The position numbers were made by a program, and so were the translations under genes. From an uncultured Opitutaceae bacterium (GTDB lineage Bacteria > Verrucomicrobiota > Verrucomicrobiae > Opitutales > Opitutaceae): 20,312 nucleotides of DNA. Location of the stretch: NCBI GenBank assembly GCA_946482625.1, contig CAMLSH010000014.1, positions 1 through 20,312 of the forward strand, given 5' to 3'. This document shows, piece after piece, positions 1 to 7,701 of this stretch. The first letter of the stretch is position 1; each line of letters begins with the position of its first letter. The notes under the pieces are model-generated. The model made no database searches and was not told the DNA's origin. It saw only the letters and a program-made list of their open reading frames with translations.

Positions 1-425
1 TCGGTGCCGCTGTCGCCGTTGATGCCCTGGCGGAAGCGGATGTAGCGGCAGATGGTGTTGTTCGCGCCGGAGAAGGAGACGCCGTTGCCGTAGATGGTGA
101 TGCCTTCGCCCGGAGCGGTCTGGCCGGCGATGGTGATGTTACTTTTCACCGACACGCGGCCGGAGGTGAGCGTGATGATGCCGCCCACGGCGAAAACCAC
201 CGTGCGGTTCGGCTGGCTGACGGCGTCGCGGAAGGAGCCGGCGCCGGAGTCGTTGAGATTGGTGACGATGTAGACCGAGCCGCCACGGCCGCCGACGGCA
301 TTGGCGCCGAAACCTTCGGCTCCGGGAAAGGCGGGAATCGCCTGAAGGGCGGTGGCGCCGGCAGCCAGGGCAAGCGCTGCGAGGAAGGCACGACGAATCT
401 GGGACGAAACGATACGGTGATGCAT
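1..425 (-). CDS. Secreted pectate lyase (PL1-type), N-terminal part, cut by left edge
   Basis: The reading frame is open from an ATG at 425 to the left edge, giving 141 residues with no stop. Residues 1-29 form a signal peptide (basic start, Ala/Leu-rich core, cleavage near ALQA). The mature part opens with FPGAEGFG (33-40), then VYIVTNLNDSGAGSFRDAV (51-69) and NITIAGQTAPG (96-106). These are hallmark N-terminal segments of the right-handed beta-helix pectate lyases of family PL1 found in Bacteroidota and Verrucomicrobiota. Such enzymes cleave alpha-1,4-polygalacturonate by beta-elimination outside the cytoplasm, with calcium. The catalytic residues lie beyond the window, so activity cannot be judged. 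A terminator separates this gene from the two lyase-locus genes upstream, so it probably has its own promoter between 426 and 582, although none is clear. No good Shine-Dalgarno is visible. Confidence 0.88.
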   Translation of the reverse strand, partial: MHHRIVSSQIRRAFLAALALAAGATALQAIPAFPGAEGFGANAVGGRGGSVYIVTNLNDSGAGSFRDAVSQPNRTVVFAVGGIITLTSGRVSVKSNITIAGQTAPGEGITIYGNGVSFSGANNTICRYIRFRQGINGDSGT

Positions 426-582
426 GAGAGAGGGTCGCTGTCGGGGGTGAATCGGAAGTCCGTTCAGCCAGTGATGCGGAAGAAACGGGACAGGGGGAAA
501 AGCGGGCCAAGCTCTGGCGGGCGGCGGGCGCTCATTCAGTGCGTTTTCAATCGGACAGTCTGGGATGAGGGAGAAAAGGGAG

Positions 583-611
583 AAAAAAAAGCGCGCCGGA
601 TGCGGCGCGCT
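583..611 (-). terminator. Intrinsic terminator after the PL11/TIGR02597 pair
   Basis: Read on the minus strand, a perfect 9-bp GC-rich stem (AGCGCGCCG / CGGCGCGCT, 603-611 with 590-598) has a 4-base loop and is followed at once by eight T (583-590). It starts 22 bases past the stop of the 340-residue gene. It ends that transcript and separates it from the pectate lyase gene. Confidence 0.93.
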
Positions 612-632
612 CGAAGAGGGACCCGCCTGCGT

Positions 633-1655
633 TCAAAGACTGAACGGGCGGATGATGAGGTAGCCGGGATCCGACTTCCTGCGGCCCAAGAGGATCGAGT
701 TTTGGGTGGTCAGGAACGGCGTCGCGGAAAGATCCGTCGATCCGCCGGTGAGATACCATGAGGTCCCATCGGCGCGCAGATAGTGAACGCGATAATTGTC
801 GATCGAGGCATCGTACACGCGAAAGTTGTCCGCGTGGCCAGGCGAGTCGGAACCGGTCCATTGCACGGCGGGATCTTCCTGCGCGTCGACGAAAGCGCCG
901 ACCTGGACCGCGGATAGATCGAGCGGGAACCCTGTCGCGAAACTTTGGAGACCGACCTTCAGCTTTTTGCGAAACACGTTGGTGCGAACCGCGCCCAAGT
1001 GCGTCCATTGCTTCGCGCCCGAACGCAGCAACATGACCACGCTGCTGTCCGGCGGGATCACCAGATTGGTCTGGTCGGCGCTGACGGGTGTGGAGCGCCA
1101 AGTCCCATCGGGGCGCAGATAATACGAGGAGAAGCCGAGCAACCCACCATAGACACGCACGCCGTCCGCCAGCGAGTTGGCGGTGTTACCCACCAGCGCG
1201 GGGGAGAACATCGCGCTGAGTTTACCGAGCGTCACATGCGGGCGGACGATGGCCCGGGCCTGTGCGAGCACGTCGGCGGCAAGCGTGTTGCTCGTGCTGT
1301 TGGAGGAGGTCGCCAGGTTGAGAGTGGCATTACCCGAGCCGATGGTCGCGGCGGTATCGAGGTCGAAGCGTTCGCCTTCAAGCGGGCCGCTGACGATCTC
1401 GACGTAATAAAGCTGCCCGGCCGTGAGGGCCGCTGAGAGACCAGAGGTCTCGAAGGTCAGCGTGGACGTCGTGTTGGAGGCGATGCGACCGGCGAATACA
1501 TCGGCGGCGATCAGCGGGAATGCCATGCCGGCGGTATTGGTCGAGAGGGAGGCGGTCATGGCGCCGTAAGGCGCGGAGGCGACAGTGGTGGCGCCTTGGA
1601 CGGACAGGAGGCTCGCGCAAAAGGCGGCCAGCAGGGTGATGCGATGCTTGATCAT
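633..1655 (-). CDS. Secreted probable TIGR02597-family protein of unknown function
   Basis: This is a 340-residue protein starting at an ATG at 1655. Residues 1-21 form a signal peptide (MIKHR, then a hydrophobic stretch, cleavage near SVQG/A), so it is exported. The mature protein is rich in Ser, Thr, Ala and beta-type sequence. It contains two related stretches, SSYYLRPDGTWRST and VHYLRADGTSWYLTGG, suggesting a repeated half-domain. From memory the overall pattern fits the TIGR02597 family, known mainly from Verrucomicrobiota, whose function is unknown. No catalytic motif is visible. It begins 6 nt after the stop of the large lyase gene and ends at a strong terminator, so the two are almost certainly one transcript. 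That suggests a role with the lyase at the cell surface, for example binding or display. This role is inference. Confidence 0.8.
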   Translation of the reverse strand: MIKHRITLLAAFCASLLSVQGATTVASAPYGAMTASLSTNTAGMAFPLIAADVFAGRIASNTTSTLTFETSGLSAALTAGQLYYVEIVSGPLEGERFDLDTAATIGSGNATLNLATSSNSTSNTLAADVLAQARAIVRPHVTLGKLSAMFSPALVGNTANSLADGVRVYGGLLGFSSYYLRPDGTWRSTPVSADQTNLVIPPDSSVVMLLRSGAKQWTHLGAVRTNVFRKKLKVGLQSFATGFPLDLSAVQVGAFVDAQEDPAVQWTGSDSPGHADNFRVYDASIDNYRVHYLRADGTSWYLTGGSTDLSATPFLTTQNSILLGRRKSDPGYLIIRPFSL

Positions 1656-1661
1656 GATTTT

Positions 1662-4600
1662 TCAGGGAAGGGTAACGAACAATCGGAGAAATTGGCGGGG
1701 CTCCTGGTCGAACGGGACCGCGGAACGCACGGTCACGATTTCCAGGTCGCCGTCCTGTGGTGTCACTGACACCTCGACGGAGCCGAGCGGCAGGGCGAAG
1801 TCAAGAGTCGTGGCAGCCCGCGTTTCGATCCGCACGTCGCCGCGGGCGATGCGCCGGACGTATTGGATCGCTGGATAGTCCAGGCCGCCCGCGCTCACTT
1901 TCACCAGCGAGATAGCCGGAGGTGCAGCCGTGGCGGGGTCGCCATCCAGAATGAATTCGAGCAAGTTATCGGAGCCGTCGCCATCCGGGTCGTCCGACGG
2001 GCCGTCGGCACCGGCGGGAAGCCCGTGGAAAGCCGCCCAGCTATTAAAAGAATTCCAGCCGGAGCCGTCGCTGGTGATCGTGAAGGTGAGCGCACCGGGC
2101 ACGACCGCGAAGTCGCCGCGCACATAGCCAAGTCCTTCCGCGGTAAAGTCTGCGGCGGAAAAATCCGTGGAGCCAAACGTGACCAAGGTATGGGAGTCGC
2201 CGATTGCCGGCGGCGTCAGAGGCGTAAACGAAAACGCATACGTACCGGCGGAGCCCTTGGTGAAAGCACCGGTGAGCGCCAGCCGGTCGCCGGACGCCCC
2301 GAGGTCGAAGGCGAGCTGACCGCCGCCATTCCACGTGAGGGCGGCGCCGCCGAGCGTACCGGCGCCTCCAATACCCGGCGCGACGGTGCCACCACTGTTG
2401 AGAGAGAGAGGTTTGCCGGCCGTGCCGGTGCCGCCGAAACGTCCGCCAGCGTTCACGGCGACCGCGCCGCCCGCGGCGAAATCGCCGGTGAGGAGCAGCG
2501 CGCCGTCGTTGACGGAAACATCCCCCGTGAACGCATTCGCGGCGGACAACGTGAGCGTGCCTCCACCGGTCTTCGTGAAGCCGCCCGCTCCGGAAAGGAC
2601 GCCTGCGAGCGTGATATTTGCGAGCACACCGGATTCGTCCGCCGCGCGCAGAGCGATGTTGCCGCCGGCAGGCAGCGCGACCGGATGCGTCGTGCTCCAA
2701 TCCGCTTTCGCGCCGAGTGTGCCGCTGGAGAGATCGATCAAGGTCGTCATGCCCGCGGTGCCATTTTTCACGATGCCGCCGGAGCCGAGATAAAGCGCTC
2801 CCCCATTTACGCGCACGGTGCCGGAGCCGGCGTTCACGGCGGAATTAAAGCCGAGCGTGATCTTCTCGGCGGTCGCAACGCCGCCGGTCACGGTGAGCGA
2901 GGCAACATTGTTGGCGTTGGTGCCGTTGACCCGGGAAAGGATGATGCCGTTGGTGGCTTCGGTGGACGTCAACCTGCCGCCGAGCACGCGGATCGCGCCG
3001 CCGCGTCCGCCGGAGGCTTGGTTGCCGACGGTGACGGCGCCGGTCGCGGTAAAACTGCCGCCTTCGACAGAGAGCGTGCCCGTGGAGTTGTTAGTGCCGA
3101 GGCCCACGCTGCCGACCGTCGATGTGCCGCCGGTCACGATCACACCCGCCGCGAAATTGGGCGATGCGCCGCCGTTGCGCTGCACGGTGATGGCGGTGGT
3201 GGTGAAGGTACCACCGTTGATGCGCAATGTGGCCGCGTCGCTGTTATTGGTGCGCACGCCGCCGGGGAGCGCGAGCGTGCCGCTATCGAGCACGAGCGAA
3301 GAAGGGGCGTTGATCGTGACGAGACCGGAGCTGGTGAAGGAGCCGCCCGCCACATTGAGCTGGGTGCCGGAGCCGGAAATTCCCGTCGCAGCTGTGCTGG
3401 CGAGCGTACCGCCGGTGCCGATACGCAGGATGCCGGCGCCGACATTGACGCCGCCGGTGATCGTCGAGGGTTTCGCGATCACAAGTGTACCTGCTCCTGC
3501 CTTGGCGAAACCGTCAGAGCCAGCCAGAGGAACGTCGAGCGTGACAGTGGAGCCGGTGCCGAGCGCGCCGACCGTGGCGGTGGCGTTGCCCGAGGTGACG
3601 TCGAGCGTGAGAACGTTCGCGGGATCGCCGCCGTCGGTGATTATCCAACTCGCCGGACTGGCCGGAAGCGCATCACCAAACGTGAAACCGCCGATGGTGC
3701 GGGCAGAGTCGAGAGTGACGGTGTTGTCGGCCAGCAGGTCGAAGTTGCCGAAGATCGGCACGCTGTTCGCGCCGTCGCCGATGACCCCGCCATCCCAATT
3801 CGCGGCATCGCTCCAGAGACCGCCCGTCGTCTGACGCGTCCACGCGAGAGTCGCGCGGTTATAGGTCTCGCCAGCGGTGAAACCGCCCGCGATCGCCGCG
3901 CCATCGGCGAGGGCCGTGATGCCCGTGCCCGAGGCGTTGAGGTCGAGTCGGATCGTGCCGGTACCGGTGATGGAGCCGACGGTGACATTGTACGCGACGG
4001 CGCTTTGTGCCGAGACGGCGGATACGGTTCCGACAACCGATCCCGTCGTGACCACGGCGAAATCCGCGGCATCAACTCCTGCGACCGGCGTATTAAAGGT
4101 TACTCGGAAGGTGACGCCGGTCGCGCCCGTGCCTGAGGTGGAGGGATTATACCGGTTGATCGAGTGGACCGCCGGAGTAGGCGTGCCGAGCGCGGCGAGA
4201 GACGTGACGATATCCGGCGCCGGTGGAGCGTTCATGCCTTCACCGAGGTAAAAACCCGGATGAGGCGGCTGGTTGTAGGCGACGTTCTGCCAAGCGATCG
4301 CGACGCGGTACATGCGATCGTGCATGAGCGTCGGGAAGCGATACGTCGTGGGAATCGTCGTGGAATAGATGCGCAATTCGGAGCTGTCGCTCGCGCGCCA
4401 AACGACTTCCTCGCGCCAGTCTCCGAGGAAATCGGCGGAGAGATTCGGCGTGGCCTTGGTGCTGTTATTGGAGGAGGCGCCGGTGGCGACGAGCAGCGGG
4501 CTGGTGGAGCTCGCGAGCCAGTTCCATTTGCCGATGGTGATGCCGTCGAGCGTCTCGCGCAGGAGGTCGCCGTCCCACCAACACATGAAGTTCATGGGAG

Positions 4601-6140
4601 GTTTGCTGCTCGTGATCGCCGCGCCTGTGGCGGAAACGAGACTGCCGCGGGAACTCCAGAGTTCGTAACCGACATGGCGCGGATCGATATCGCCCGCGCA
4701 GCCGCGGCCGACGTCGCTGTTCTGGCCGCTGAGACCGAAGATGATCTCCCCCGTCCGCCCATCGCGGAATGACGAGCCGTTCGCGCCATACGAGCTGGGC
4801 GATTCGTGAACCATCCAGACTTCCAAGCCCGCTCGTGCCGGGTCCATGTCGCTCATGTGCAGCGCATCGCCATGACCGAGGAGCGTGGAATAAAGCCCGG
4901 TGCCATCGTCGTCGATCGCAGCGGCGCCGAAGGTGATCTCGTCACGGCCATCGACATCGACGTCGCCCACCGTGAGCGAGTGCGCGCCTTGTCCGCGCCA
5001 CGCGGCGTACGGAGCATTTGGATTGCCCACATCCGTATCGAAAACCCAACGCGGCGTCAGCTGACCGCCGCGCCAATCCCACGCGGCGAGCACCGCACGG
5101 GTATAATAACCGCGGCAGAGCACGATGCTGGGGCGCTGCCCGTCGAGATAGGCGACGCACGCGAGGAAACGATCCACGCGGTTACCGTAATCGTCGCCCC
5201 ACGCGTTGACGTCGCCGCTGGCGGGGTTGTTGTTGCGCGGCACGACATAGTTCGTGGTCGCGAGCTCGGCGCCGGTGAGGCCGTCGAAGATCGTGAAAAA
5301 CTCCGGCCCCGTCAGCACGTAGCCGGCAGAGTTGCGGTAATCGGCGTTGTGATCGATCGCCGCCGAGGGCGTGCCGAGAAATTTCCCCGGCTGACCGATG
5401 AACACGCCGGTGCCGTCCTTGGAATTCGGCGCGGTTTTGCAGACGAGCTCGGCGCGGCCGTCGCCGTCGAAGTCATACACGAGGAACTGCGTGTAATGCG
5501 CCCCGGCGCGGATGTTGCGGCCGAGATCGATGCGCCACAGGCGGGTGCCATCGAGTTTGTAGCCGTCGAGGAAAACATTCCCGGTATAGCCGTCCTGCGA
5601 GTTGTCCTTCGCGTTCGTCGGCTCCCACTTCACGATCATCTCGTACTCGCCATCGCCGTCGAGATCGCCCACCGAGCAGTCGTTGGCCGTGTACCCGTAC
5701 GCCTCGCCGGAGGGCGTGACGCCGCCGGCGGGAATTTGCAGCGGGAGCGAAAGATACGCCTTCACCTCCGCGTTGGCCGGCAGCGTGACCAACGAATCCG
5801 CCGCCTGCTCGACGCCGCCCACGATCGCGGCGATGGAGTACGCGTTGGTCTGCGTCAGGTCCGCCGCGCCGTCGATGAGGTGTGTGGGCGCGACCAGCGG
5901 CGTGCCGTTGAGCTTCACCGCCGCACCGCCACCCGTGGAGCGGTAGACGTTAAACGACACATCGGACGCATCCGTTCCCAACATACGCCAGCTCACAAAC
6001 ACCTCCGTCGGGCTCGTACGGATCGCCACCGTGCCCCGCCCGAGATTTTCCATGAGCGAGGGCGCCGCTTGGGACGTTAACGCGAACAGCAAGAGCCCAC
6101 ACACGTAACAAAATCCGACGAACCAAGGAGATCTTTTCAT
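1662..6140 (-). CDS. Secreted rhamnogalacturonan lyase (PL11-type) fused to autotransporter-like repeat stalk
   Basis: This is a 1492-residue protein. The ATG at 6140 is chosen because it starts a clean signal peptide (MKRSPWFVGF..., cleavage near SQA/A, residue 25); the frame opens earlier, to 6311, but that extension has no signal character. Residues ~28-645 match PL11 rhamnogalacturonan lyases: ENLGRGTVAIR, a small fibronectin-like N-domain, then a beta-propeller with Asp-rich calcium loops (DLDGDGEYE 159-167, DFDGDGRAE 223-231, DVDVDGRDE 393-401). Residues ~655-762 form an Ig-like domain. Residues ~765-1350 are Gly/Thr-rich beta-helical repeats with GLWSDAANWDGG and a PATR-type segment GAGGFTKTGGGTLTLSAAN (1184-1202). 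Residues ~1360-1492 carry DPDGDGSDNLLEF and a beta-rich tail ending FLRLFVTLP. There is no C-terminal membrane barrel. PL11 enzymes cleave the Rha-GalUA backbone of rhamnogalacturonan-I. It heads a two-gene transcript with the TIGR02597-like gene. Assignment of the lyase domain is strong; the stalk's role is inference. Confidence 0.92.
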   Translation of the reverse strand: MKRSPWFVGFCYVCGLLLFALTSQAAPSLMENLGRGTVAIRTSPTEVFVSWRMLGTDASDVSFNVYRSTGGGAAVKLNGTPLVAPTHLIDGAADLTQTNAYSIAAIVGGVEQAADSLVTLPANAEVKAYLSLPLQIPAGGVTPSGEAYGYTANDCSVGDLDGDGEYEMIVKWEPTNAKDNSQDGYTGNVFLDGYKLDGTRLWRIDLGRNIRAGAHYTQFLVYDFDGDGRAELVCKTAPNSKDGTGVFIGQPGKFLGTPSAAIDHNADYRNSAGYVLTGPEFFTIFDGLTGAELATTNYVVPRNNNPASGDVNAWGDDYGNRVDRFLACVAYLDGQRPSIVLCRGYYTRAVLAAWDWRGGQLTPRWVFDTDVGNPNAPYAAWRGQGAHSLTVGDVDVDGRDEITFGAAAIDDDGTGLYSTLLGHGDALHMSDMDPARAGLEVWMVHESPSSYGANGSSFRDGRTGEIIFGLSGQNSDVGRGCAGDIDPRHVGYELWSSRGSLVSATGAAITSSKPPMNFMCWWDGDLLRETLDGITIGKWNWLASSTSPLLVATGASSNNSTKATPNLSADFLGDWREEVVWRASDSSELRIYSTTIPTTYRFPTLMHDRMYRVAIAWQNVAYNQPPHPGFYLGEGMNAPPAPDIVTSLAALGTPTPAVHSINRYNPSTSGTGATGVTFRVTFNTPVAGVDAADFAVVTTGSVVGTVSAVSAQSAVAYNVTVGSITGTGTIRLDLNASGTGITALADGAAIAGGFTAGETYNRATLAWTRQTTGGLWSDAANWDGGVIGDGANSVPIFGNFDLLADNTVTLDSARTIGGFTFGDALPASPASWIITDGGDPANVLTLDVTSGNATATVGALGTGSTVTLDVPLAGSDGFAKAGAGTLVIAKPSTITGGVNVGAGILRIGTGGTLASTAATGISGSGTQLNVAGGSFTSSGLVTINAPSSLVLDSGTLALPGGVRTNNSDAATLRINGGTFTTTAITVQRNGGASPNFAAGVIVTGGTSTVGSVGLGTNNSTGTLSVEGGSFTATGAVTVGNQASGGRGGAIRVLGGRLTSTEATNGIILSRVNGTNANNVASLTVTGGVATAEKITLGFNSAVNAGSGTVRVNGGALYLGSGGIVKNGTAGMTTLIDLSSGTLGAKADWSTTHPVALPAGGNIALRAADESGVLANITLAGVLSGAGGFTKTGGGTLTLSAANAFTGDVSVNDGALLLTGDFAAGGAVAVNAGGRFGGTGTAGKPLSLNSGGTVAPGIGGAGTLGGAALTWNGGGQLAFDLGASGDRLALTGAFTKGSAGTYAFSFTPLTPPAIGDSHTLVTFGSTDFSAADFTAEGLGYVRGDFAVVPGALTFTITSDGSGWNSFNSWAAFHGLPAGADGPSDDPDGDGSDNLLEFILDGDPATAAPPAISLVKVSAGGLDYPAIQYVRRIARGDVRIETRAATTLDFALPLGSVEVSVTPQDGDLEIVTVRSAVPFDQEPRQFLRLFVTLP

Positions 6141-6442
6141 ATGATCGAAGGGGCGTTCCGCGAACCGGCGCGTGAAAAAACGGCAGGGCGAAACCATGGA
6201 GAAACAAGTGGGTGAAATCGGGGTGGGTAAGAACGTCCCGCGGAACGGGGCGGAATCGAAACAAGGGGCGGCAAAAAAGCTTCGCACCTTTTCGCCGGGC
6301 GGGCGCGTCACTCAACCAGTCCCACGTCTTACAGTCCGCTCATCGCACCCAACTCCTCGATTCACACCGCGGTCGCACTTGAACAAAACCAGTTGTGGCA
6401 ACCACCTGCCGGCTCCGCTGTCCTTCACCCGCTCATTCCACG
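6141..6442. other. Divergent intergenic region between lyase gene and lipoprotein gene
   Basis: These 302 bases separate two divergent genes and must hold both promoters. I see no convincing -35/-10 pair in either direction. The one structural feature is an 8-bp inverted repeat, GTTCCGCG at 6155-6162 and CGCGGAAC at 6239-6246, which could be an operator pair or chance. No small gene is supported. Confidence 0.5.
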
Positions 6443-7150
6443 ATGCGTCCTCTTTTCCCTTTCGCCCTCCCGCTTCTGGCCGCGCTGCTTCTTTTCGGCG
6501 GCTGCGCCTCGCCCAGTCACCGTGTGCAGGTCGACGCCATCAACGACCCGGCGGCCATTCCCGAGCTTCGCACGTACACGCTTACCTCCGGCTCGAAGGA
6601 CCTCGATCCTGCCACTCTCCAGTTTCGCGAAGCCGCCTCGCTCGTGCGCGCCGCCCTCGCTCGGCGCGGTTACTTTGAAGCCCCGCGTCCGGAAGACGCC
6701 GCCCTGCGCATCGCGTTGAGCTACGGTATCGGCCGTCCGGAGACGCGCACCGTCACCCACTCCACTCCCGTCTACGCGGAGCTCGGCGGCGGACGTGTGC
6801 AAACCGTCACGAAAAGCACCGACGCCTCCGGCAAAACCACCACGACCACCCAGACGCACATCGTCCCCGGTCGTTACGAACGCGTCGGCAACGACGTCAC
6901 CACCAGCAATTACACGCTCTACCCCAAATACCTCATCCTCTCCGCCCGCGACCCCGCTCCACTGACCGGTTCCGCTCCCGAAGTTTGGAGCATCTCCGCC
7001 ACCTATCCGAGCACCAGCCGCGAACTGCGCGGCGATCTGCCTGTGCTCGTGACGGCCATGGAGCCTTACCTCGGCGAAAACACCGGCCACACCATCACCG
7101 TGAAAATCCTCGAACAGGAAGGCCGCCTCACCGTCGCGCCGTCGAAATAA
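6443..7150 (+). CDS. DUF4136-like lipoprotein
   Basis: This is a 235-residue protein. The start at 6443 is chosen over an in-frame ATG at 6395 because it gives a compact lipoprotein signal peptide: MRPL, a hydrophobic core, then LLFGGC with the lipidated cysteine at residue 21. The Phe at -3 is slightly unusual for a lipobox. The segment INDPAAIPELRTYTL followed by a helix AASLVRAALARRGYF and an ALRIALSYGIG strand resembles the DUF4136 fold of envelope lipoproteins. A Thr-rich loop (TDASGKTTTTTQTH) sits mid-protein. It is probably anchored in the outer membrane, facing the periplasm. No enzymatic motif is seen and the function is unknown. It is transcribed away from the lyase operon and followed by a convergent small gene. 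The lipoprotein call is firm, the family call moderate. Confidence 0.75.
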   Translation: MRPLFPFALPLLAALLLFGGCASPSHRVQVDAINDPAAIPELRTYTLTSGSKDLDPATLQFREAASLVRAALARRGYFEAPRPEDAALRIALSYGIGRPETRTVTHSTPVYAELGGGRVQTVTKSTDASGKTTTTTQTHIVPGRYERVGNDVTTSNYTLYPKYLILSARDPAPLTGSAPEVWSISATYPSTSRELRGDLPVLVTAMEPYLGENTGHTITVKILEQEGRLTVAPSK

Positions 7151-7218
7151 TCACCCGCACCACCAGAGGTATCTGCATCTAACGAAACGCGAACACGTCG
7201 CGCGCGAAGCCCTCCGCG

Positions 7219-7500
7219 TCAGGCCTGAAACCGCCGCGTTTCGGCCTTCGACACCGGCGGGGCGAAGGACTGACGGAAAAACTCCTGCGCGGCCGACACG
7301 AACTTCGCGCACTTGCCATAATCGCCCACACACGAATTCGGCACGCACAACCGCTTGATTACGCCGCCCCCGATCTTGTCCGCCGCCTCCGCATCCGGCA
7401 CCAGCTCGACGGAAAATTTCGGGTCTCGCGTGTGCACGACGTAATGGTGGGTTTTCCCACGCACCTCCCGCTCGATCCGCATGAAATGAGCGAAGTCCAT
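7219..7500 (-). CDS. Small conserved-looking protein with three cysteines, unknown function
   Basis: This is a 93-residue protein from an ATG at 7500, with an alternative internal ATG at 7482. I do not recognise a named family. It has no signal peptide or membrane segment. It has a basic N-terminal half (MRIEREVRGKTHHYVVHT), then KRLCVPNSCVGDYGKCAKF with cysteines at residues 52, 57 and 64, and an amphipathic helix AAQEFFRQ. The codon pattern and sensible protein composition stop at about 7500; the same frame stays open to 8538, but that stretch is Gly-rich antisense shadow of the next gene. It is convergent with the lipoprotein gene and divergent from the coiled-coil protein gene. The cysteines could bind a metal or form disulfides. 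That is speculation. Confidence 0.6.
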   Translation of the reverse strand: MDFAHFMRIEREVRGKTHHYVVHTRDPKFSVELVPDAEAADKIGGGVIKRLCVPNSCVGDYGKCAKFVSAAQEFFRQSFAPPVSKAETRRFQA

Positions 7501-7701
7501 TGAGTGTGCCGCGAGCACAACACGCGCCCGCCCCAAAGGAAATCGCAAACTCCGCCGCCGCGCCCAGCTCATGCACCGGCCCCGCCTTGCCGACGGGCAG
7601 CGTCTCGCAACATCGCAACGACACGCGCCCACACAAAACCGCCTTTGGCCTTGAGATAACAATTCTCCCGACGCACAAACGTCCTGTCGCTGCGTCCGCC
7701 T

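Noticed and set aside
1662..2100. Autotransporter beta-barrel at the C-terminus of the lyase
   Set aside because: The last ~130 residues are an Asp-rich loop plus a short beta module. There are no repeated amphipathic strands of barrel length.
2300..3700. Short similar Gly-rich units in the lyase gene as a DNA repeat or CRISPR-like array
   Set aside because: The units vary in length and sequence and keep reading frame. They are protein repeats, not direct DNA repeats with spacers.
1863..4136. Very long plus-strand open frame opposite the lyase gene
   Set aside because: It is the antisense of the repeat-rich part of the lyase. The composition is Arg/Gly/Ala-heavy with no domain, while the minus strand gives a clear protein.
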